Shown: positions 29,695 to 37,737 of the stretch, one piece after another | Layout of the letters: every line of letters starts with the position of its first letter | How positions within the stretch are numbered: position 1 is the first letter of the stretch | From: CAIWHR01 sp963811685 | GTDB taxonomy: Bacteria > Pseudomonadota > Gammaproteobacteria > Burkholderiales > Casimicrobiaceae | Assembly: GCA_963811685.1 (NCBI GenBank) | Contig: CAWESK010000008.1 | Location: 1 to 64,000, forward strand | Direction of reading: 5' to 3' | Length of the DNA: 64,000 bases | Made by a program: the position numbers and the translations under genes | Notes under the pieces: model-generated | Database searches by the model: none | What the model was told of the DNA's origin: nothing | Seen by the model: the letters and a program-made list of their open reading frames with translations, nothing else

Positions 29695-30675
29695 TCAGAT
29701 GGCGACGCTGCGCTCGACGCGCAGCCGCGGGTCAACCGCATAGTACATGAGGTCGACGATGAGATTCAGCAGCACGAACACGAGCGCGATGAAGCACAGA
29801 TACGCCGCCATGACCGGGATGTCGGCGAAGTTGACCGCCTGGATGAACAGCAAACCCATCCCCGGCCACTGGAACACGGTCTCGGTGATGATCGCGAACG
29901 CGATGATCGCGCCGAGCTGCAAGCCGGTGATCGTGATGACCGGCACGAGCGTGTTCTTGAGCGCGTGTCCGAAATGGATCGTCCGGTCGGTAAGCCCGCG
30001 GGCGCGGGCGAACTTGATGTAGTCGGTGCGCAATACCTCGAGCATTTCCGCGCGGACGAGCCGCATGATGAGGGTCATCTGGAACAGCGACAGCGTGATC
30101 GCCGGCAGGATCAGCGCCTTCAACCCGCTCGTCGTGAGGAGACCCGTGGTCCACCAGCCGAAGGCCACCGTCTCCCCGCGCCCGAACGACGGCAGCCAGC
30201 CCAGCAGCACGGCGAACACCAGGATCAGCAGGATCCCGATGAGGAACGTCGGCAGGCTCACGCCGACGAGCGATCCGGCGAGCAGCAAGTGCGAGACCCA
30301 GGTGTCGCGCCGCAACGCCGTGTAGACCCCGAGCGGAATGCCGACCACGAGCGCGAGCAACGCGGCGGCGATCGAAAGCTCGAGCGTGGCCGGCAGGCGC
30401 TCCTTCAGCAGCGCCGACACGGGCCGTGCCTGGCGCAGCGACAGACCGAAGTCGCCGTGCACGGCGTTGTCGACGAAGCGCGCGAACTGGACCGGGAACG
30501 ACCGGTCGAGGCCAAGCTCGCTGCGGAGCTTCTGCTTCTCGGCGACCGTCGCGTCCTGCCCGACCATGAACGTCACCGGGTCGCCGGTGAAATTGAAGAG
30601 CCCGAACGCGATGAAGGCGACGACCGCCATCACGGCGACCGACTGGAGGATGCGGCGAAGGATGAAGGCGGACAC
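29695..30675 (-). CDS. peptide ABC transporter permease, DppB type
   Basis: A 326-residue permease. It has the DppB N-terminus MSAFILRRILQSVAVMAVVAF, the GLDRSFPVQFARFV periplasmic segment, and the EAA loop DYIKFARARGLTDRTIHFGHALKNTLVP in shortened form. It is the first gene of the minus-strand operon DppB-M20-M14-DppC-DppD-DppF. No solute-binding protein gene is present in this operon. Confidence 0.92.
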   Translation of the reverse strand: MSAFILRRILQSVAVMAVVAFIAFGLFNFTGDPVTFMVGQDATVAEKQKLRSELGLDRSFPVQFARFVDNAVHGDFGLSLRQARPVSALLKERLPATLELSIAAALLALVVGIPLGVYTALRRDTWVSHLLLAGSLVGVSLPTFLIGILLILVFAVLLGWLPSFGRGETVAFGWWTTGLLTTSGLKALILPAITLSLFQMTLIMRLVRAEMLEVLRTDYIKFARARGLTDRTIHFGHALKNTLVPVITITGLQLGAIIAFAIITETVFQWPGMGLLFIQAVNFADIPVMAAYLCFIALVFVLLNLIVDLMYYAVDPRLRVERSVAI

Positions 30676-30867
30676 GAAGCCCTGTTTCGGCGGTCTGGCG
30701 CGTCATGCCGGGACGCCCCCGGGCGCGCCGATCATGCCGAAACCCTCCGCGAGCGTCAATGCGACCCGCCGCCGCGACCCGTGAGTGTGGTTCAATACGA
30801 CGCCCGCGCCGGGACGGAGACGTCCGGCCTCCTCGACGGGACGCGGGCGGAATCCACCGCACCCGCC
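30676..30867. other. divergent intergenic region between two peptide ABC operons
   Basis: These 192 bases separate two DppB-type permease genes transcribed away from each other, so both promoters should lie here. I could not pick a convincing -35/-10 pair on either strand. A GGGACGCCCCCGGGCGCG-like G+C-rich stretch is present but not a clean palindrome. Confidence 0.4.
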
Positions 30868-31878
30868 ATGCTGCGCTTTCTGCTCACCCGGGTCAGCCTC
30901 GTCATCCCGACCTTCATCGGGATGACGCTGCTCGCCTTCTTCCTGATCCGCCTCGTCCCCGGCGACCCCATCGAGACGATGGCGGGCGAGCGCGGCATCG
31001 ACGCGACCCGCCACGAGCGCCTGCTCAAGGAATACGGGCTCGACCGCCCGATCATCGTGCAATACGGCATCTACATCGGGCGCGTGCTCCACGGCGATCT
31101 CGGCAAGTCGATGATCACGCAGGAGCCGGTGCTCCGCGAGTTCCTGGCGCTCTTTCCGGCCACGATCGAGCTTGCGCTCTGCGCGATCATCTTCGCACTC
31201 GTGCTCGGCATCCCCGCCGGGATGATCGCCGCCGTGCGCCGCAATTCGGTATTCGACCACGGCGTGATGGGGGTGTCGCTGACCGGCTACTCGATGCCCA
31301 TCTTCTGGTGGGGGCTGCTGCTCATCCTGCTCTTTTCCGTGCAGCTCGGCTGGACACCGGTCTCGGGGCGCATCGCCGTCAAGTACTACATCGAGCCCGT
31401 GACCGGCTCCCTGATCATCGATTCTCTCCTGTCGGGCGAAAAAGGCGCGTTCGGCTCGGCGGTGTCGCACCTGATCCTGCCGATGATCGTGCTCGGCACC
31501 CAACCGCTCGCCATCATCGCGCGCATGACGCGCTCGGCGATGCTCGAGGTGCTGGGCGAGGACTACATCCGCACCGCGCGCGCCAAGGGCCTGTCGAAGT
31601 TTCGCGTCGTCGCGCTGCATGCGTTCCGCAACGCGCTGATCCCCGTCATCACCGTGATCGGCCTGCAGGTCGGCGTCCTCTTCACCGGCGCGATCCTCAC
31701 GGAGACGATCTTCTCGTGGCCGGGCGTGGGCAAATGGATGATCGAAGCCATCAACCGGCGCGACTACCCTGTGCTGCAGGGCGGCCTGCTGATGCTCGGA
31801 CTCGTGGTGATGATGGTCAACCTGCTGGTCGACGTCGCGTACGGTGTCATCAACCCGCGGATAAGGCGCACGACATGA
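30868..31878 (+). CDS. peptide ABC transporter permease, DppB type (second system)
   Basis: A 336-residue permease starting MLRFLLTRVSLVIPTFIGMTLL, with the DppB-like LKEYGLDRPIIVQYGIYI and the EAA loop DYIRTARAKGLSKFRVVALHAF. I chose ATG 30868, where family similarity begins, although the frame is open far upstream. It is the first gene of the plus-strand operon and is 13 bases before the DppC-like gene. Confidence 0.94.
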   Translation: MLRFLLTRVSLVIPTFIGMTLLAFFLIRLVPGDPIETMAGERGIDATRHERLLKEYGLDRPIIVQYGIYIGRVLHGDLGKSMITQEPVLREFLALFPATIELALCAIIFALVLGIPAGMIAAVRRNSVFDHGVMGVSLTGYSMPIFWWGLLLILLFSVQLGWTPVSGRIAVKYYIEPVTGSLIIDSLLSGEKGAFGSAVSHLILPMIVLGTQPLAIIARMTRSAMLEVLGEDYIRTARAKGLSKFRVVALHAFRNALIPVITVIGLQVGVLFTGAILTETIFSWPGVGKWMIEAINRRDYPVLQGGLLMLGLVVMMVNLLVDVAYGVINPRIRRTT

Positions 31879-31891
31879 GGGTTTCCGCATC

Positions 31892-32794
31892 ATGACCACC
31901 GAATCGCTCGCCGTTGCCGGCAACGCCCCTGCTCCTCCCGGACGGTTCGCCGAGTTCTGGAGGTACTTCAGCGCCAACCACGGCGCCGTCGCCGGCCTGG
32001 TGGTGGTCATTGTCGTGCTGTCGATGGCGGCGTTCGCGCCCCTGCTCGCGCCTTACGCACCGAATCTCACGAACAACGACGCCTTCCTCCGGCCGCCGTT
32101 TTGGCAGGAGGGCGGATCGACCGCGCACCTGCTCGGCACCGATGCAATCGGTCGCGATATCCTGTCGCGGCTCATCTACGGCGCGCGGCTGTCGCTCTTG
32201 ATTGGCATCGCGGTGGTCGCGCTGTCGATCGTCGTTGGCATCACCCTTGGGCTCATTGCCGGGTTTGCCCGTGGCATCACCGAGATCGCGATCATGCGGC
32301 TGATGGACATCATCCTGACGCTGCCGAGCCTGCTGCTCGCGATCGTGATCGTCGCCATCCTGGGTCCGGGGTTGATGAACGCGATGCTGGCGGTCGCGGT
32401 GGTCGTGCTTCCCCATTACGTGCGCATCACGCGCGCCGCGGTGATCTCCGAAACCGCAAAGGACTATGTCACCGCAGCGCGCGCCAATGGAGCGGGCCTG
32501 CTGCGGCTCATGTTCAACGAGGTGCTGCCCAATTGCGCGGCGCCGCTCATCGTGCAGGCGTCGCTCGGCGTGTCCGTCGCCATCCTCGACGCCGCCGCGC
32601 TGGGCTTTCTCGGGCTGGGCGCGCAACCGCCGGCGTCCGAATGGGGAACGATGCTGGCCGATGCGCGCGAATTCGTGCTCCGCGCGTGGTGGGTCGTCAC
32701 GTTTCCGGGAATCATGATCCTGATCACCGTGCTCGCCTTCAACCTGCTCGGCGACGGCCTGCGCGACGCGCTCGACCCGAAGCTCAAACGATAG
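31892..32794 (+). CDS. peptide ABC transporter permease, DppC type (second system)
   Basis: A 300-residue permease with the DppC helix VVVIVVLSMAAFAPLLAPYA, the motif LGTDAIGRDILSRLIYGARL and the EAA loop DYVTAARANGAGLLRLMFNEVLPN. It ends LGDGLRDALDPKLKR, typical of the family. It pairs with the upstream DppB-like gene. Confidence 0.94.
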   Translation: MTTESLAVAGNAPAPPGRFAEFWRYFSANHGAVAGLVVVIVVLSMAAFAPLLAPYAPNLTNNDAFLRPPFWQEGGSTAHLLGTDAIGRDILSRLIYGARLSLLIGIAVVALSIVVGITLGLIAGFARGITEIAIMRLMDIILTLPSLLLAIVIVAILGPGLMNAMLAVAVVVLPHYVRITRAAVISETAKDYVTAARANGAGLLRLMFNEVLPNCAAPLIVQASLGVSVAILDAAALGFLGLGAQPPASEWGTMLADAREFVLRAWWVVTFPGIMILITVLAFNLLGDGLRDALDPKLKR

Positions 32795-32808
32795 CCGCGG
32801 TCCTGCGC

Positions 32809-33816
32809 ATGGCGCTCCTCGAAATCGAAGACCTGCACGTCGAGTTCCCCTCGCAGAACGCCGTCATGCATGCGGTCGAAGGCGTGAGCCTCGCCGTCGA
32901 TGAAGGCGAAGTGCTCGGCATCGTCGGCGAATCGGGTTCGGGCAAGAGCGTCACGATGCTGGCGGTGATGGGGCTCGTTGCCTACCCCGGCCGCGTGCGC
33001 GCGCGCCGGCTGCAGTTCGCCGGCCGCGACCTGCAAGCGATGTCGGACGCGGATCGAAGGTCGCTCGTCGGCAAGGACGTCGCGATGATCTTCCAGGACC
33101 CGACGACAAGCCTCAACCCGTGCTTCACGATCGGCTTCCAGCTCTGCGAGACGCTGCGCCTGCATCTCAAGCTCGATCGCAAGGCGGCGCTGCGTCGCGC
33201 CACCGAATTGCTCGAGCAGGTGGGCATCCCGGCCGCGTCGAGCCGCCTCGGCGACTTCCCGCATCAGATGTCCGGCGGCATGAACCAGCGGGTGATGATT
33301 GCGATGGCAATCGCGTGCAATCCGCGGTTGCTGATCGCCGACGAGCCCACCACGGCCCTCGACGTGACGATCCAGGCGCAGATCCTCGACCTGCTGCGCG
33401 CGCTGCAGAACGAGCGCGGGATGGCGCTGATCCTCGTCACCCACAACATGGGCGTGGTCGCCGAGATGGCCCGGCGCGTGGCGGTCATGTATGCGGGGCA
33501 GATCGTCGAGGAGCGCGGCGCCGACGCGCTGTTCGCGGCGCCCCAGCACCCCTACACCGCGGCGCTGCTGGCGGCGATGCCAGAGCGCAGCACCGGCGAG
33601 CAACGGCTCGCGACGATCCCCGGCATGGTCCCCGGTCTTTACGATCGGCCGCATGGGTGCCTGTTCGCGCCCCGCTGCCGCTATGCCACCAAGCATGCTT
33701 GCCAGGTGCGCCCGGAGCTTCGTCCCTGGGCGGACGGCAAGGTTCGCTGCCATTTCCCTCTGGGCGACCCGGGCCGCGACGCGGCGATCGCCCGCGACAA
33801 CTTGGTGGAAGCGTGA
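32809..33816 (+). CDS. peptide ABC transporter ATPase, DppD type (second system)
   Basis: A 335-residue ABC ATPase. Walker A is VGESGSGKSVTMLAVMG, the signature MSGGMNQRVMIAMAI, Walker B LLIADEPTTALDV, and the C-terminal extension has GCLFAPRCRYATKHACQ. Its stop overlaps an ATG (TGATG at 33814-33818) that opens the first copy of the repeat described next. Confidence 0.94.
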   Translation: MALLEIEDLHVEFPSQNAVMHAVEGVSLAVDEGEVLGIVGESGSGKSVTMLAVMGLVAYPGRVRARRLQFAGRDLQAMSDADRRSLVGKDVAMIFQDPTTSLNPCFTIGFQLCETLRLHLKLDRKAALRRATELLEQVGIPAASSRLGDFPHQMSGGMNQRVMIAMAIACNPRLLIADEPTTALDVTIQAQILDLLRALQNERGMALILVTHNMGVVAEMARRVAVMYAGQIVEERGADALFAAPQHPYTAALLAAMPERSTGEQRLATIPGMVPGLYDRPHGCLFAPRCRYATKHACQVRPELRPWADGKVRCHFPLGDPGRDAAIARDNLVEA

Positions 33817-33909
33817 TGAGCGCCGCCGGGCCGTCCCAAGGCGCGAATAGCTCCCCCTCGGGGGGCAGCGCCGCGGCCGCATTTCGAGTGAGGCCGCAAG
33901 CGTGGGGGC
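33816..33909 (+). repeat. REP-like repeat, copy 1
   Basis: About 94 bases nearly identical to copy 2, starting 100 bases upstream of it. It contains the hairpin-forming core CCCCCTCGGGGGG. The ATG at 33816 overlaps the DppD stop, but its frame meets a stop after 44 codons inside copy 2, so it can no longer start the DppF gene. The motif resembles an interspersed palindromic repeat I associate with Burkholderiales genomes. Confidence 0.85.
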
Positions 33910-33915
33910 ACATCC

Positions 33916-34010
33916 ATGAGCGCCGCCGGGCCGTCCCAAGGCGCGAATAGCTCCCCCTCGGGGGGCAGCGCCGCGGCCGCATTTTCGAATGAGGCCGCAA
34001 GCGTGGGGGC
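33916..34010 (+). repeat. REP-like repeat, copy 2, forming an ATPase leader
   Basis: The second direct copy of the same element. It differs from copy 1 mainly by one extra T and a G/A change near 33983-33990. Its reading frame supplies the first ~32 residues of the DppF-like ATPase (MSAAGPSQGANSSPSGGSAA...), which have no counterpart in the ABC family. Confidence 0.85.
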
Positions 34011-35028
34011 CCCGGTCGTCGAGGCGCGCAACGTGACGCGGGTCTACCGGATCCGCCACGGTCCGTTCCGCGAAGCGGCGACGCTTCACGCGGTCGGCGG
34101 CGTGTCGTTCGACATCGCGGCGGGACGCACGCTCGCGGTCGTCGGTGAATCGGGCTGCGGCAAGTCGACGCTGGCGCGCGTCGTGTCGCTGATCGAGCCG
34201 CCGACCTCGGGCGAGCTGCGCCTCGGCGGGATCGACGCGGTGAGCGCGACGGCGGCGCAGCGGCGGGAGCTTCGCCGAACCGTCCAGATGGTCTTCCAGA
34301 ATCCATACGGCTCGCTCAACCCGCGCAAGAAGATCGGCGCGATCCTCGAAGCGCCGCTGGAGATCAATTCCGATATTGCGCCGACCGAGCGGGCGCTCCG
34401 TGCGCGGGCAATGCTCGCGAAAGTCGGTCTTCGCCCCGAGCATTACGTCCGCTATCCGCATATGTTCTCCGGCGGCCAGCGGCAGCGCATCGCGATCGCG
34501 CGGGCGCTGATGCTGAACCCGGCGCTCGTCGTGGCCGACGAGCCGGTTTCCGCGCTCGACGTGTCCGTCCAGGCCCAGGTATTGAACCTGATGGCCGACC
34601 TGCAGAACGAGCTCGGCCTCGCGTACCTCTTCATCTCGCACGACCTCGGGGTCGTGCGGCACATCGCGCACGACGTGCTCGTCATGTACCTCGGCCTCGC
34701 CATGGAACAGGGCAGCAAGGAGCGGATTTTCGCGCGGCCGCTCCACCCCTACACCCGGGCGCTGCTCGCGTCGACGCCGGGAATCGCCGCCAAGGACCGC
34801 CCGGAGCGCATCGTGCTGAAGGGCGAGCTCCCCTCACCGCTGAATCCGCCGGTCGGATGCGTGTTCTCCACCCGTTGTCCCCACGTGATCGAGCGCTGCC
34901 GCGTCGAGCGTCCGGCGCTGCGCCCGCTCGACGGCCGGCAGGTATCATGTCATCTGGGAGAGCGTTTTCTCGAACCGGGGCGACCGGATGCCGGCATTTC
35001 CGCGCCGACTTCCGTGCAGCCTCATTGA
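33916..35028 (+). CDS. peptide ABC transporter ATPase, DppF type, with repeat-derived leader
   Basis: A 370-residue ABC ATPase. Walker A is VGESGCGKSTLARVVSL, the signature FSGGQRQRIAIARAL, Walker B LVVADEPVSALDV, and the C-terminal VGCVFSTRCPHVIERCR. Family similarity begins only around residue 34 (PVVEARNVTRVYRI). The first ~32 residues are encoded by the REP-like repeat, and no other Met start lies in that stretch. The gene ends 14 bases before the solute-binding protein. Confidence 0.92.
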   Translation: MSAAGPSQGANSSPSGGSAAAAFSNEAASVGAPVVEARNVTRVYRIRHGPFREAATLHAVGGVSFDIAAGRTLAVVGESGCGKSTLARVVSLIEPPTSGELRLGGIDAVSATAAQRRELRRTVQMVFQNPYGSLNPRKKIGAILEAPLEINSDIAPTERALRARAMLAKVGLRPEHYVRYPHMFSGGQRQRIAIARALMLNPALVVADEPVSALDVSVQAQVLNLMADLQNELGLAYLFISHDLGVVRHIAHDVLVMYLGLAMEQGSKERIFARPLHPYTRALLASTPGIAAKDRPERIVLKGELPSPLNPPVGCVFSTRCPHVIERCRVERPALRPLDGRQVSCHLGERFLEPGRPDAGISAPTSVQPH

Positions 35029-35042
35029 CTGGAGGGATTCAC

Positions 35043-36675
35043 ATGACCAAGCTCACGACCGGCGCGCGCCGGTTCCCGGGCGTGCCGCGTGCGCTGCTGA
35101 TCGCACTGGCGCTGCCCGCGCTGCTCGCCAGCGCCGGCGTCGCCGCCAAGACGCTGGTGTTCTGCTCGGAAGGCAGCCCGGAAAACTTCTACCCGGCGGT
35201 GAACACCACGGACACGTCGTTCGACGCGAACAGCCAGATCTACAGCCGCATCGTCGACTTCGAGCGCGGCGGCACGAGCGTCGTGCCCGGGCTCGCGGAA
35301 AGCTGGACCATCTCGCCGGACGGCAAGGTCTACACGTTCAAGCTGCGCAAGGGCGTGAAGTGGCACAACCACCGCGCGTGGAAGCCGACGCGCGACTTCA
35401 ACGCCGACGACATGATCTTCGCCATCGAGCGGCAGTGGAAGGAAGACAACCCGTACTTCAAGGTGACGAGCACCAATCACTCGTACTTCAACGACATGGG
35501 CATGCCCAAGCTCCTGAAGTCGGTGGAGAAGGTCGACGACTACACCGTGCGCATCACGCTCGAGAAGCCGGAGGCGCCGTTCCTGTCCGATCTGGCGATG
35601 GAATACGCGGGCGTCCAGTCCAAGGAATATGCCGACGCGATGCTCAAGGCGGGCACGCCGGAGAAGATCGACCAGGAACCGATCGGCACCGGTCCGTTCT
35701 ATCTCGTCCAGTACCAGAAGGACGCGATCATCCGCTACAAGGCGTTCCCGCAGTTCTGGGGCGGCAAGGCCAAGATCGACGACCTGATCTTCTCGATCAC
35801 GCCTGACGCGTCGGTGCGCTGGGCCAAGCTGCAGAAGGGCGAGTGCCACGTGATGCCGTACCCGAATCCGGCCGACCTCGATGCCATCCGGAAGGACCCG
35901 AATGTCGTCGTGCTCGACCAGCCTGGCCTCAACGTCGGCTATCTCGCCTACAACGTCACCAAGAAGCCGTTCGACGACGTGCGCGTGCGCAAGGCCGTCA
36001 ACATGGCGATCAACAAGCAGGCGATCATCGACGCGGTGTTTCTTACGGCCGGCGTAGCGGCGAAGAATCCGATCCCGCCGACGATGTGGTCGTACAACAA
36101 CAGCATCAAGGACGATCCGTACGATCCCGCGGCCGCGAAGAAGCTCCTCGCCGAAGCCGGCTATCCGAACGGCTTCACGACCGACCTGTGGGCGATGCCT
36201 GTGCAGCGGCCGTACAACCCCAACGCGCGGCGCATTGCCGAGCTGATGCAGGCGGATCTCGCGAAGGTCGGCGTGACCGCCGAGATCAAGAGCTTCGAAT
36301 GGGGCGAATACCGCAAGCGGATGCAGAACGGCGAGCACCAGATGGGCATGCTGGGGTGGACCGGCGACAACGGCGATCCCGACAACTTCCTCAACACGCT
36401 GCTCGGGCTGCGACGCCGCCAAGACGAACGGCAGCAACGTGTCGAAGTGGTGCTACCAGCCGTTCGACGACCTCGTGCAGAAGGCGAAGACGATCTCGGA
36501 CCAGAAGCAGCGCGCGGATCTCTACATGAAGGCCCAGGTGATCTTCAAGGAGCAGGCGCCCTGGTTCACGATTGCGCATGCCGTGCAGCTGAAGCCGGTG
36601 CGCAAGGAAGTGATCGACTTCAAGCTCTCGCCGTTCGGCCGGCACACGTTCTACGGCGTCGACATCAAGGAGTAA
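35043..36675 (+). CDS. periplasmic peptide-binding protein, DppA/OppA family (single frameshift)
   Basis: A solute-binding protein of about 543 residues for the peptide ABC system. The signal peptide is MTKLTTGARR followed by ALLIALALPALLASAGVAA. The family motifs KTLVFCSEGSPENFYPAVN, LRKGVKWHNHRAWKPTRDFNADD and WTGDNGDPDNFLNTLL are present. After LLG the frame shifts near 36410 (one extra G), then continues CDAAKTNGSNVSKWCYQPFDDL to the end GRHTFYGVDIKE. The span is three n plus one. A GGAGGG ribosome site precedes the ATG. It may serve both ABC operons, as the minus-strand one lacks a binding protein. Confidence 0.93.
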
Positions 36676-36798
36676 CGCTCGCCGTCGCGCGCTCGGCGTG
36701 GCGAAAGCCCCGCGCGATCGCGACTACTGAACGCGAAAACCCCGGGGTCTTCCGATGCGCGCACGAAGTTCCAGACAACGATTCGAGGGAGTCGATCC
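36676..36798. other. intergenic, no gene seen
   Basis: The 123 bases between the binding protein and the DHDPS-like gene contain no coding-like frame and no clear terminator. GAGGGA near 36785-36790 may be the ribosome site for the next gene. Confidence 0.3.
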
Positions 36799-37729
36799 TT
36801 GACCCCCGTCCATTCGACCCCCTACTGCCGGCGTCTATCCGATCGCGCCCACGCCCTTCACGGCGTCCGGCGACCTCGACCTCGACGGCCAGCGGCGCGT
36901 GCTCGATTGCATGATCGATCAGGGCGTTGACGGCATCTGCGTGCTGGCCAACTATTCCGAGCAGTTCCTGCTGACCGACGGCGAGCGCTCGACACTCACC
37001 GACCTGTGCCTGTCCCATGTCGGCGGCCGCGTTCCGGTGATCGTCACCTGCAGCCACTTCAGCACGCGCATCGCCGCGGAGCGGGCCAAGTCCGCCGCCA
37101 CCGCCGGTGCCGCGATGCTGATGCTGATGCCGCCCTACCATGGCACGGGGCTGCGCGCCGACGAAAACGGTATTCTGCAGCACTTCGCCGCCGTCGCCGA
37201 AGCGGCGCCCATCCCGATCATGGTGCAGGATGCGCCGTTGAGCGGCGTCAACCTGTCGGTCCCGTTTCTGGTCCGGCTCGCGCGCGATATCCCGTCGGTG
37301 CGCTATTTCAAGATCGAGATGCCGGGCACGGCGGCGAAGCTGCGCGCGCTGATCGATGCGGGCGGCGACGTCATCGCCGGCCCGTTCGACGGCGAGGAGT
37401 CGATCACGCTGATGGCCGATCTCGATGCGGGCGCGACGGGAACGATGCCGAGCGCGCTGCTGCCCGACCTCATCAAGCCCGTGCTGCAGCATTACCGCGG
37501 AGGGCGGCGCAACGACGCCGCGGCGGCGTACGCGCGCATCCTGCCGCTCATCAACTATGAGAACCGGCAATGCGGACTGCGCGCGACCAAGGCGGTGATG
37601 GCGGCCGGCGGCGTCATCAAGAGCGATGCGGTCCGCCATCCGCTGGAAGCGCTTCACCCCGCAACACGCGCGGGCCTGCTGGAGCTCGCCGGTGAGCTCC
37701 AGCCGCTGGCGCTGCGCTGGGGCAAGTAA
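36799..37729 (+). CDS. dihydrodipicolinate synthase/N-acetylneuraminate lyase family protein (frameshift near start)
   Basis: A class I aldolase-fold protein of about 310 residues. GVYPIAPTPFTASGDLDLDGQ opens the family domain. LMPPYHGTGL, the conserved MVQDAPLSGVNLS strand and YFKIEMPGTAAKL (Schiff-base Lys in FKIE) follow. The start I favour is TTG 36799 (LTPVHSTP) after a GAGGGA site. It is one base out of phase with the rest, and the 931-nt span (three n plus one) fits a single insertion near 36820-36830. Without that, GTG 36899 would start a protein missing the first strand. Substrate unknown; it follows the peptide operon. Confidence 0.8.
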
Positions 37730-37737
37730 ACCGGCGA

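Noticed and set aside
29680..30867. Plus-strand frame upstream of the second DppB gene
   Set aside because: It is antisense to the first DppB gene; the real protein starts at 30868, where family similarity begins.
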